Of a DNA stretch of 6,330 nucleotides, positions 1 to 6,020 are shown piece by piece. The stretch is from Roseimaritima sp. (GTDB lineage: Bacteria > Planctomycetota > Planctomycetia > Pirellulales > Pirellulaceae): positions 1 to 6,330 of the forward strand of contig SLFV01000010.1 of assembly GCA_007124075.1 (NCBI GenBank), in the 5' to 3' direction. The number at the start of each line of letters is the position of its first letter. The first letter of the stretch is position 1. The position numbers were made by a program, and so were the translations under genes. Below the pieces are notes generated by a model. It was not told the origin of the DNA. It was given only the letters and a program-made list of their open reading frames with translations, and searched no databases.

Positions 1-229
1 GGAACTGATGCCGTTTGCCAAAGCGGTCAGCGCGAAAACGATGGACTTTGATAGTGAAGGCAACGAAACGACCATTGATTACCCACGAATGATGGCGATC
101 GTTCTGGACCACGGATATCACTGCTACGTCGGGGTTGAATATTCAGGCCGGAACTTCAGCGAATTTGAAGGGATTGCCAAAAGCAAACGACTGCTGGAGC
201 GGATCGCCGCCAATGTAGCTGCGAAATAA
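1..229 (+). CDS. Sugar phosphate isomerase/epimerase-like TIM-barrel protein, C-terminal end (partial)
   Basis: The gene enters from the left edge. The frame is already open at base 2, so the ATG at 8 is an internal methionine and not the likely start. About 75 residues remain, ending in TAA at 227-229. The visible part holds a DFDSEGNETTIDYPRMM stretch, then a GYHCYVGVEYSG strand-loop, then a SEFEGIAKSKRLLERI helix. This is the usual ending of the xylose isomerase-like/AP endonuclease 2 superfamily in planctomycetes: the last beta strand (YVGVEY) and the closing helix with a conserved 'EGI..(S/T)K.LLER' pattern. In the complete family these are metal-dependent cytoplasmic isomerases or epimerases of sugars or sugar phosphates. 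The metal ligands and catalytic residues lie upstream of the window, so the substrate cannot be named. It is transcribed towards the parvulin gene (tail to tail, 39 bp apart). The superfamily call is fairly secure; the exact function is unknown. Confidence 0.75.
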   Translation, partial: ELMPFAKAVSAKTMDFDSEGNETTIDYPRMMAIVLDHGYHCYVGVEYSGRNFSEFEGIAKSKRLLERIAANVAAK

Positions 230-237
230 GCAAAAGG

Positions 238-255
238 AGCTCGCGAACGCGTGCT
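238..255. terminator. Palindrome between convergent genes, possible bidirectional terminator
   Basis: AGC-T-CGCGAACGCG-T-GCT is an 18-bp palindrome broken only by one T:T position in each arm. As RNA it folds to a short GC-rich hairpin with a GAAC loop. It begins 9 bp after the TAA of the isomerase-like gene and 14 bp beyond the TAG of the parvulin gene on the other strand, where a shared terminator would sit. There is no clear U-tract on either side, so an intrinsic terminator is only possible. Confidence 0.35.
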
Positions 256-268
256 AACGGCTGCGTCG

Positions 269-1228
269 CTAAGGAGCGGCTGGCGGCTGGAAGCGTGGAT
301 CGATCCAGCGAATGGTTGGTGGCGTTTGCTTGCGAACTAGCGCGGCAAACAATGCATCGGCGGAATCACGCCGCAGGACTAACGGGTGTTGCTGAGTCGC
401 GAAGGTTCGCTCACCCGCTTGTCGGCGATGCACCAATAGCAAATGCCAGCCCATCGCGGACTGGATGGGTCCCACGATGTCACCGGGTTGCGCATCCAGC
501 AGTTCGTTGGCAACCGCCGGAGGCAAATCACCGATCGCGGACACCCAGCCCAAACGTCCCGAACGGTCCGCAGAGACTGATTGTGAGAATCGCTTGGCCT
601 CCGTTGCAAAGACCTGCTCCGGTTCCGCGCTGCGGCGGATTGTTTCGCTAATCTTTCGCATGAACTCCTGGGGAGATACGTTGTCGCTGCCCCGTAACTG
701 ATCCTCCGCCGGTGCGGGTCGCCGGAAAAGATGCGAAACCTCCCAACGCGTGCCATCGTATTTCGCGTGCCGTGCAGCAAAGAAGCGTCGCAGATTTTCT
801 TCGGTAAGCTGGCTTTGCAGGTATCGCGGCCACATGGTTTCCCACTGCTGCGACAGGCTGAGGTCATCGTCAAAATCCTGATCCGCCCTTTGCAGAAGGC
901 TTTGCAACGCCAGGTAACGCTGCACCACCACTTGGCCGACCGCCGGCAACAGGTGCGGCTGGTCGTGTAACGGTTGACCATTCAGGAACGATTCCAGGAC
1001 CGCCTTAAATTCATCATGCCTCAGCGGTTGCTGGTTGATGATGCAAACCACATCAGCATTGGCATCGGTTTCCGCGTCGATGTGACGCGACGGAGCAGGC
1101 AACTGGGCCCGCAGCGCGCGGTGGACAGACGCACAAGGAACCAACCCCAATATTACCAGCAAGACCAGGACCAGCCCACGCACATTGCCGTCGCCAACTG
1201 CCCCACGTGGAAACCCGCGACCATTCAT
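269..1228 (-). CDS. Exported parvulin-type peptidyl-prolyl cis-trans isomerase (PpiC/SurA-like)
   Basis: A 319-residue protein predicted to isomerise Xaa-Pro bonds and chaperone proteins outside the cytoplasm. Residues 17-33 form one strong hydrophobic segment after a short Arg-containing N-terminus: a signal peptide or membrane anchor. Residues about 60-155 form a mainly helical SurA/PpiD-like chaperone region. Residues about 161-269 are the parvulin domain: the first strand WEVSHLFRR (His166 is the usual SHIL-type histidine), then FATEAKRFSQSVSADRSGRLGW (207-228), then GDIVGPIQSAMGWHLLLVHRR (249-269) with the family's G-W-H motif. There is a single parvulin domain and a short tail. The ATG (1226-1228) overlaps the protease stop codon by one base (TAATG) and has no Shine-Dalgarno of its own, so translation is probably coupled to the protease. 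The class is secure; whether it stays membrane-anchored or is cleaved is open. Confidence 0.9.
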   Translation of the reverse strand: MNGRGFPRGAVGDGNVRGLVLVLLVILGLVPCASVHRALRAQLPAPSRHIDAETDANADVVCIINQQPLRHDEFKAVLESFLNGQPLHDQPHLLPAVGQVVVQRYLALQSLLQRADQDFDDDLSLSQQWETMWPRYLQSQLTEENLRRFFAARHAKYDGTRWEVSHLFRRPAPAEDQLRGSDNVSPQEFMRKISETIRRSAEPEQVFATEAKRFSQSVSADRSGRLGWVSAIGDLPPAVANELLDAQPGDIVGPIQSAMGWHLLLVHRRQAGERTFATQQHPLVLRRDSADALFAALVRKQTPPTIRWIDPRFQPPAAP

Positions 1229-3297
1229 TACATCTGCTGCATCCGGGAGACTGCTTGCCAGACATCGTTGATCGGTAACGCGTAACTGACGGCGCGCAAG
1301 GCGCGCGCGATATTGACACCGACAATGTTTCCCCGACTATCAACCAAGGGGCGCCCACAGTCCTCCGGGGCAATCGCGGTGTCGTGCGCCAAGACGTGCG
1401 GAATCTCAAACCGTCGGTCACTAAACGGTCCCCCACCCCAGTTGTCGTATCCAGGACGACTGGCACTATCAACAATGTACTTACCCAGCGTGACCTGCAG
1501 CGTTTCCACCGTCTCATCACGCAAACGACGCACTTCTAACGTGCTGCCGACGTTGCGCTGGGCGACCAGACTGATCAGATCGTCGGCCGACCGCAACGGA
1601 CGTTCATCGGCGGTTTGCAATATATCCCCTTCCCGCAACCCTGCCTGTTCCGCTCCGGTACCCGAGATCACATGGGTCACTTGGACACCGCGTTGCACCG
1701 GTGTGACAGAAACCCCCAACATCGCCCGCCCAGCCACCAACGGAGGTTGACGCATCGCAAACGACCGCGGTTCCGCGGCTACGAACCCCACCAGGCAGCG
1801 ACCGTCATCGCGGACACAAATCACCGGGGTTCCGGCAGCAGGTGAGGGACTGCTTTGGCTGACCATCACTTCCCCTGTGCGATCGCCGGCTTCACTGTCC
1901 TGGGTGGTTCCGTCATCCGCCATTTCGCTTCCCTGGACCAGAAAGACGGCAAGGTCGATGTCGTGGTCCACGCCGAGCATTTCCGCGGCGATCGGCTGGG
2001 AATGCTCCGCCAACAACACCGTCACCTGATTGGCCTGCCAATCGATCGCGTTGGTTCCCAATAAACTAGCTTTGGTGACCACGTATCGTTGTGGCCTGGT
2101 GGTGGTCGGGTCGATCAGCAAGGTTCCCGAGCAAAGCGCTCGCTCCGCAAGGAAAATCTTCGCGGTCGCGTGCAGCGCGGCCTGTTTCGCCGCGTCAAAC
2201 TCGCGCAAGTATTGCGCATCCGATCGACCCGGCGGCAGACGCTGCCGACCCTTTCGGGCCTGCAAATCCGGTACTGCAGACCTTGCGGCGGTGTACTGCG
2301 AGGCTTGCTCCAATGCTGCGGGGAAGGGAGTTTCGATCCGAACCGATTTCCTCGGCTCCAGCCCTGCATCCCATGGTGGGCGTCGCGGTCGCATGGTCCC
2401 GTCGTGGAATAAGGCCAGTTGTTGACCCGAGCAAAGTTGCTGCCAATACGTGAAGAATTTGGTCAAGGGAATGTGTACATTGAAATGGATACGATCCTGG
2501 CAACGACTGGATACGCCCAGCAGATTCCCTCGGATATCAAAGACCGGCCCGCCCGAATCACCTCCCATAATGGGGCAGTCGGAAATGAACGCGTGTTGCT
2601 GATTTTGCAGTACGCGGCCCACCCGAACCGCTGCGGGCTGACCGTGCGCGAATGAAACGGGATAACCTAATGTAATGATCCACTGTCCGACCTGCGGAAC
2701 ATCGATTCGCTCAATCGCAACATGCGGGTAGTCGCCAGGACGATCAATTTTTGCAACCGCAATATCCAAATCGTCGCAAGCGCCCAGGATGGTTGCCGTA
2801 ACGCGTCTTCCGTCAGGGAACGTCACCCGGTGCCGACTGCCGGGCAGGTTGGCAACATGAGCGACCGTCAGCACAAAGCCATCGGGACTGATAACGACAC
2901 CGCTGCCCCCACCAAACCCGACGCTCGCGTCGCGAACCTTGGCCAAACTTTGCTGGATCTGAGCCTCGAAGGCGAACTGATTCTCGCTGGGCTGGGCCGT
3001 TGTCTCCGCAGAACCTGCCGCCGCTGTGATTGTCTGAGCCGCGTCCAGCCCCCCCCAGCCAATGAAGGCCAGAGAAAAAAACAAGCTTGCCAGCACGCGG
3101 CTTGCGTTGGACTGCCGACGAAGGCAGGGCCCATCATTGACAGACGTGCTTGCCTTCTCCGCCCAAAAACCTCCCCCGGCTCTTGCCGCCGTGCGGTGCC
3201 GGAGCAGACGAGGGGAAAGGACCGTTATTGACAGAGGGTACGAAAACAGATCCATCGTTGTCCAATGCATTTGGCTTGCCGGTCGTTGAAGGGTCAA
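1228..3297 (-). CDS. Exported HtrA-like serine protease with a second, degenerate protease unit interrupted by a PDZ domain
   Basis: Residues count from the first possible start, a TTG at 3297; ATGs follow at codons 10 (3270) and 15 (3255), neither with a clear Shine-Dalgarno, so the start is uncertain. A signal-peptide-like stretch lies late, at residues 60-86 (RR..., then LASLFFSLAFIGWGG, then LDAA). Unit 1 (about 120-290) is an intact trypsin/HtrA domain: His147 in TVAHV, Asp178 in DLDIAVAKI, Ser248 in GGDSGGPVF. A low-complexity linker (290-375) follows. Unit 2 (about 376-689) matches the fold again, but TKAS puts Ser411 where His belongs, Asp448 is kept (DIDLAVFLV), and the nucleophile motif is EDCGRPLVD, with Cys647 in place of Ser. 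A PDZ domain (526-605, GLREGDIL at 553-560) sits before this last strand, not at the C-terminus as in DegP. Likely role: periplasmic quality control or regulated proteolysis. Unit 2 probably binds or regulates and does not cut, or uses Cys. It is coupled to the downstream parvulin gene. Confidence 0.88.
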   Translation of the reverse strand: MTLQRPASQMHWTTMDLFSYPLSITVLSPRLLRHRTAARAGGGFWAEKASTSVNDGPCLRRQSNASRVLASLFFSLAFIGWGGLDAAQTITAAAGSAETTAQPSENQFAFEAQIQQSLAKVRDASVGFGGGSGVVISPDGFVLTVAHVANLPGSRHRVTFPDGRRVTATILGACDDLDIAVAKIDRPGDYPHVAIERIDVPQVGQWIITLGYPVSFAHGQPAAVRVGRVLQNQQHAFISDCPIMGGDSGGPVFDIRGNLLGVSSRCQDRIHFNVHIPLTKFFTYWQQLCSGQQLALFHDGTMRPRRPPWDAGLEPRKSVRIETPFPAALEQASQYTAARSAVPDLQARKGRQRLPPGRSDAQYLREFDAAKQAALHATAKIFLAERALCSGTLLIDPTTTRPQRYVVTKASLLGTNAIDWQANQVTVLLAEHSQPIAAEMLGVDHDIDLAVFLVQGSEMADDGTTQDSEAGDRTGEVMVSQSSPSPAAGTPVICVRDDGRCLVGFVAAEPRSFAMRQPPLVAGRAMLGVSVTPVQRGVQVTHVISGTGAEQAGLREGDILQTADERPLRSADDLISLVAQRNVGSTLEVRRLRDETVETLQVTLGKYIVDSASRPGYDNWGGGPFSDRRFEIPHVLAHDTAIAPEDCGRPLVDSRGNIVGVNIARALRAVSYALPINDVWQAVSRMQQM
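3049..3081 (-). repeat. Two homopolymer tracts (coding-strand T7 and G8) in the protease signal-peptide region
   Basis: On the coding strand, seven T (3081-3075) and eight G (3056-3049) lie 18 bases apart, both within the codons for the hydrophobic core and end of the protease signal peptide (Leu72-Phe74 and Gly80-Gly83). Tracts this long can slip in replication or be miscalled in sequencing. Gain of one base in either tract would put the protease frame in line with the ATGATG at 3137-3132, which otherwise opens a different frame. The tracts are plain in the sequence; any switching role is inference. Confidence 0.55.
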
Positions 3298-3322
3298 CAG
3301 CGAACCGTTCGACTTTGCCTTC

Positions 3323-3328
3323 AGTGTA
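3323..3328 (-). promoter_or_regulatory. Candidate -10 box (TACACT) for the protease-parvulin operon
   Basis: On the minus strand the hexamer TACACT matches 4 of 6 bases of the TATAAT consensus. It lies 53 bp before the first ATG of the protease frame (3270). No good -35 hexamer is seen at 16-18 bp spacing; that space is occupied by the 3336-3361 inverted repeat, which would fit an activator- or repressor-controlled promoter. Weak evidence alone. Confidence 0.3.
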
Positions 3329-3335
3329 GCAAAGT

Positions 3336-3361
3336 TGCAAACGCGAAAGACTGCGTTTGCA
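3336..3361. promoter_or_regulatory. Perfect 9-bp inverted repeat, likely operator or hairpin
   Basis: TGCAAACGC, an 8-base spacer (GAAAGACT), then GCGTTTGCA: perfect 9-base arms. It lies just upstream of the candidate -10 box, over the -35 position of the protease operon. The dyad could bind a dimeric regulator; the Fis-type HTH regulator encoded nearby is one candidate. It could also be the stem of a terminator for the upstream operon, but no T-run follows on either strand. Confidence 0.5.
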
Positions 3362-3478
3362 TCAGAATCATGCCTGACGGCTGAAGCAAGACAAGTGGCG
3401 AAGCATCGGCAGGACAGATATTTTCAAGCGTCCCTGCGGGCCGTTTGGAATCAGGGTATTAGATCAATTGAGAAAGCT

Positions 3479-3490
3479 TGCAGGCCTGCA
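3479..3490. repeat. Perfect 12-bp palindrome TGCAGGCCTGCA
   Basis: A complete 12-bp dyad without spacer in the gap between the small-protein gene and the protease. With no loop it would form a poor RNA hairpin, so a DNA-binding site is more likely than a terminator. A TAATAC hexamer lies just past it on the minus strand (3461-3456), but without a -35 partner. Confidence 0.3.
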
Positions 3491-3612
3491 GAAAACGCAA
3501 CGGTTCCGCAACCTTGGGCGAGCGGCAGACAAGAATACTCAGCCCTCTCGCTCTCCCGTCTATTCCTGCTTTGCAGGGCCGGGCGTGGGGATCATTGAAT
3601 CTGCCGGCCGCC

Positions 3613-4023
3613 TTAACAGTCGATCCGGCTGGTCTTCTGCCAATAGCGGCGAATTAGTGGCAAACAGCGTGCCAGTCGCTCGCCATTGTCAATCGGCAGG
3701 ATCTCCCAAGCTTGAAGCTTGCATTTGGCCGACGCGGGCAAGCGAGGGTCAACAATTGCCAATTGCAGCGTGCGAACGACTCCGACCTGCGTAACCGCTC
3801 GCCCCAGTTGTGGCACCACCTGTGCGCATTGTTCCGGCGACGTAAGTGACCAGATCGCGACCCCGGCTTCCTGCGTCATCGTCAAGCGACCCGCCATGAC
3901 CGTCGGGTCCAGCATGGTGATGCTAAGCGTGTCGTCAGCAGTGGGTAGCGTTTGCGGGGCAAGCCGCCAGACCAACGACAGCCATTGTGGCGATGTTCGG
4001 CAAAGGTACCACGCACAATTCAT
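3613..4023 (-). CDS. Small hypothetical protein translationally coupled to the bEBP-like regulator
   Basis: A 136-residue protein that I do not recognise. Its ATG overlaps the regulator's TGA in an ATGA arrangement (4020-4023), so the two are almost certainly co-translated. There is no signal peptide and no long hydrophobic segment, so it should be cytoplasmic. The middle reads as alternating strand and helix: GVAIWSL (54-60), a Gln/Val-rich helix (63-80), then a strand RTLQLAIVDPRLP (84-96), then a polar stretch and a closing amphipathic helix (114-128). This resembles part of an alpha/beta (Rossmann- or receiver-like) fold, but no catalytic or phospho-acceptor signature can be assigned. It has five cysteines (3, 8, 66, 101, 120) plus the C-terminal Cys136, spaced without a clear metal motif. 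Tight coupling suggests a partner or co-sensor of the regulator; this is inferred from position only. Confidence 0.7.
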   Translation of the reverse strand: MNCAWYLCRTSPQWLSLVWRLAPQTLPTADDTLSITMLDPTVMAGRLTMTQEAGVAIWSLTSPEQCAQVVPQLGRAVTQVGVVRTLQLAIVDPRLPASAKCKLQAWEILPIDNGERLARCLPLIRRYWQKTSRIDC

Positions 4024-5408
4024 CGATTGGATTCCGCGTCATCGGCTTCGTCCAATCGCCTCAGCAAGCGGGCGCGACTGATATTCAGCAGCCGAGCCGC
4101 TTCGGCGCGATTCCCCCGTGCCTGGTGCAATGCACGTCGAATCCATTGCCGCTCGAACTGTTCCAGCGCGTCATCCAAATCGAAGCCTTGCCAGCGACGC
4201 CCCGTCGGATCTTGCGGCTTGAAGCTGCGGATCGCCAGCGGCAAGTGTTCGGGCAAAATGGCTGCCGCAGGACACGCGTTGGCTGCCTGTCGCACGGCGG
4301 CTTCCAATTCCGCCATGTTGCGAGGCCATGGATAGACCAGCATATGATCAAGCGCAGTCCGGCTGAAACGTTCAGGCAGACCTGGTTCGTGCTTGCGTCG
4401 TTGCTGCAGAACCGCAGTCGCGATCACTGCAATGTCTGCCACCCTGCTGGCAAGGCCTGCAAATCGAATTTGCAAGACGTTCAGCATCGGTTGCAACAAA
4501 GCGGAAACCTGTTGTTGGGAGACCAGTTCCCGCATCGTGGACGCACTAAGTGCCAGGAGGCGGACACGACCGGCATGGCGTTGGCACCAGATGCCTAACG
4601 TTTGCTGCACATCCAAGGGCGTTTGGTCCAGATCGCGCAGGATAATTGCAACCCGACTCTGCCCGGACTCCTCCAGCACTTGCGTCGCCGGGTCCAGGGC
4701 GACTTCCAGCAAGTCACCGTCCATTAAGCTGCCATCAATCGTGACAATCTGAGCCGCCAGGTTTGAGGCTTGCGCGGAAACCGCGCTGCGATGCTGCGCC
4801 GCCAGTACCCTCGCTGCAACTTCGCTGCCACAACCGGCGGGACCGACCAGCAACAGGTGCTCGTCCACCGCCGCGGCGATTTTCAATTGCCGTCGCAAAC
4901 GACTCCCCTCCGCGCTGTCGCCCGCGCATACGGGTAATTGTGACCACGCGGGCAATTCTCGCCACCATCGCTGAAGCCGGGCAAAGATCTCCGCAGCCCC
5001 AACCTGGTCCGCCGTTAGGGGTTCCGCCGGACGATGCGACGCCAGGGCCAGGATGCTGGTGGCGGTGTCGTCCAGTGCAATGAAAAGTGTCTCCAGCGGC
5101 TGGGCGGGGGCGGCCCCTGCGACTGCGGGCGAGACCTTGCGGCACAAATAGCTCGACTCACGCAGTCCGTCGGGAGCGGCCAATGAACGTGCCAGAAGCC
5201 CGATCGCTTCGCCTTCCTGATCTCCCGCAGAAATCGACCGTGTGCTGCAACCAAGAAGCTGCGACAAATCGCAATTCAGCCAGGGGGCACACCGCGCGGA
5301 TAGGTAAGCCAGCTTTCCGTCGGAATCGATCAACCAGCAGGGCCCACGAGCCTGCTCCAGCACTCGATTCATCGGGCGGACGCTGGTGCCGCGATTGCGT
5401 TGAGCCAT
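4020..5408 (-). CDS. PAS / degenerate AAA+ (bEBP-like) / Fis-HTH transcriptional regulator
   Basis: A 462-residue protein with the layout of a bacterial enhancer-binding protein (sigma-54 activator). Residues about 13-120 look PAS-like (VLEQARGPCWLIDSDGKLAYLS). Residues about 165-395 align to the AAA+ domain, best at LNVLQIRFAGLASRVADIAVIA (309-330) and YPWPRNMAELEAAVRQA (359-375). Residues 411-453 are a Fis-type HTH (GNRAEAARLLNISRARLLRRL). The ATPase is eroded: Walker A is GPAGCGSE (189-196) with Ser195 for Lys; the Walker B region is AIILRDLD (254-261) without the Asp-Glu pair; GAFTGA is absent; and the arginines before LNV are Ser302 and Met308. It should bind DNA and perhaps sense a small molecule through PAS, but is unlikely to remodel sigma-54 holoenzyme. 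The ATG at 5408 has no clear Shine-Dalgarno; a TCTAAT -10-like box lies at 5450-5445. It overlaps the next gene by 4 bp. Confidence 0.85.
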   Translation of the reverse strand: MAQRNRGTSVRPMNRVLEQARGPCWLIDSDGKLAYLSARCAPWLNCDLSQLLGCSTRSISAGDQEGEAIGLLARSLAAPDGLRESSYLCRKVSPAVAGAAPAQPLETLFIALDDTATSILALASHRPAEPLTADQVGAAEIFARLQRWWRELPAWSQLPVCAGDSAEGSRLRRQLKIAAAVDEHLLLVGPAGCGSEVAARVLAAQHRSAVSAQASNLAAQIVTIDGSLMDGDLLEVALDPATQVLEESGQSRVAIILRDLDQTPLDVQQTLGIWCQRHAGRVRLLALSASTMRELVSQQQVSALLQPMLNVLQIRFAGLASRVADIAVIATAVLQQRRKHEPGLPERFSRTALDHMLVYPWPRNMAELEAAVRQAANACPAAAILPEHLPLAIRSFKPQDPTGRRWQGFDLDDALEQFERQWIRRALHQARGNRAEAARLLNISRARLLRRLDEADDAESNR

Positions 5409-5539
5409 GGTTCAGTCGAAGCAGAAGAGGTTAACAGTCGGATGATTAGACGAGCGGCAGATAGGGATCCACCAACCTTCTTCATACCCTCTCTTCCGGT
5501 TGCTGCTGCTGCCGACTATTACTGCGGTGGCTGCTAGCC

Positions 5540-5866
5540 TTAGAAGACATCCAGGAGGAAGTGATGGCCGTAGTGGTAACGCCTGGGTGACGGATAGTAG
5601 TTGTGCCATTTCTTATTGTAAACCGGGATTCGCATTTCAGTCGGATAGCGATGGTACATGCTGTCGCTGCTTTGGTAGTATTCCTGACCGTAAAAATTTT
5701 GTGGGTAGTACACGTAGGGGTAATGATACATCCGGTCCCAGTCCCGCGAACTGGCCGCTCCACCCCAGGAACGCCCGTAGGCGCGCTGGTCCGCCTCGGC
5801 TTGTGCGGCAACTCCGGCGATGATCCCTGCCAACAGGGCACTGCAAATTAGGCAACGACGGAACAT
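5540..5866 (-). CDS. Small secreted tyrosine-rich protein, function unknown
   Basis: A 108-residue protein with a textbook signal peptide (MFRRCLICSALLAGIIAG, likely cut after AEA at 25). The mature 83 residues hold 16 Tyr, 6 His, several Trp and Pro, and no Cys (both cysteines are in the signal). Motifs include YHYPYVYYPQNFYG (47-60), the near-repeat YHRYP (71-75) and IPVYNKKWHNYYP (80-92), ending HHFLLDVF. Short exported proteins of this look occur in Pirellulaceae; from memory some carry an unproven 'calmodulin-binding' label, which I do not rely on. The composition would suit a cell-envelope structural, cross-linking or metal-binding role, but nothing catalytic is visible. The start is supported by GGAG 6 bp upstream. 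It heads the minus-strand run, 131 bp before the regulator gene; a weak GGCT-GCT-AGCC hairpin directly follows its stop. Confidence 0.82.
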   Translation of the reverse strand: MFRRCLICSALLAGIIAGVAAQAEADQRAYGRSWGGAASSRDWDRMYHYPYVYYPQNFYGQEYYQSSDSMYHRYPTEMRIPVYNKKWHNYYPSPRRYHYGHHFLLDVF

Positions 5867-5872
5867 GAAGGG

Positions 5873-5876
5873 CTCC
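5873..5876 (-). promoter_or_regulatory. Shine-Dalgarno (GGAG) of the tyrosine-rich protein gene
   Basis: On the minus strand GGAG, within a G-rich run, sits 6 bases before the ATG at 5866-5864. It is one of only two good ribosome sites in the window and fixes this start. Confidence 0.65.
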
Positions 5877-5923
5877 CCCCAGGGTCAGCAAGAACGGGTC
5901 GATTGGTTTGGTGAAAGAATCGC

Positions 5924-5986
5924 AAACTGCCCCCGACAAACATCCGGCAGTTTCCGCACTAGCCGTTCTATCGGCAGTTCCAGCAC
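5924..5986. repeat. Cluster of three GGCAGTT-type elements (one inverted, two direct)
   Basis: CGGCAGTTTCCGCAC (5945-5959) and CGGCAGTTCCAGCAC (5972-5986) match at 13 of 15 positions and are 27 bp apart. AAACTGCC (5924-5931) is the exact inverse of GGCAGTTT (5946-5953), giving 8-base arms around a 14-base spacer. The cluster lies 58-120 bp upstream of the tyrosine-rich gene's ATG, where operators commonly lie. No factor can be named. Confidence 0.45.
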
Positions 5987-6020
5987 AATCGATGCAATAA
6001 ATTCAATCGCAATTGATCGA

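Larger units (their letters stand above)
3298..3612. other. 315-bp intergenic region upstream of the protease-parvulin pair
   Basis: No convincing gene is visible. The plus-strand open frames here lack a ribosome site, show no recognisable domain and run into antisense of neighbouring genes. It contains, in minus-strand order, a short CCTGC/GCAGG hairpin with a 3-nt loop (3565-3577) about 36 bp past the small-protein stop, a perfect 12-bp palindrome (3479-3490), a 9-bp-arm inverted repeat (3336-3361), and a TACACT box. It probably holds the end of the regulator operon and the promoter of the protease operon. Confidence 0.5.

Noticed and set aside
379..981. 200-codon minus-strand frame inside the parvulin gene
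   Set aside because: It overlaps the parvulin frame on the same strand; the parvulin motifs lie in the other frame and this one is Arg/Cys-rich without signals.
2722..3231. 169-codon plus-strand open frame inside the protease gene
   Set aside because: It is antisense to the clear trypsin-domain frame and its translation shows only Arg/Cys-rich shadow composition with no domain.
3335..3598. Plus-strand 87-codon open frame filling the intergenic gap
   Set aside because: No ribosome site, no signal or domain, and its start falls inside the inverted repeat at 3336-3361; probably a chance frame in GC-rich DNA.
3987..4598. 203-codon plus-strand open frame
   Set aside because: It lies opposite the AAA+/Fis region of the regulator, whose motifs are unmistakable; no motif or ribosome site is seen on this strand.
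5499..5514. Short TGC triplet run (GTTGCTGCTGCTGCCG) between the tyrosine-rich and regulator genes
   Set aside because: Only about four units; too short to call a microsatellite with a role.
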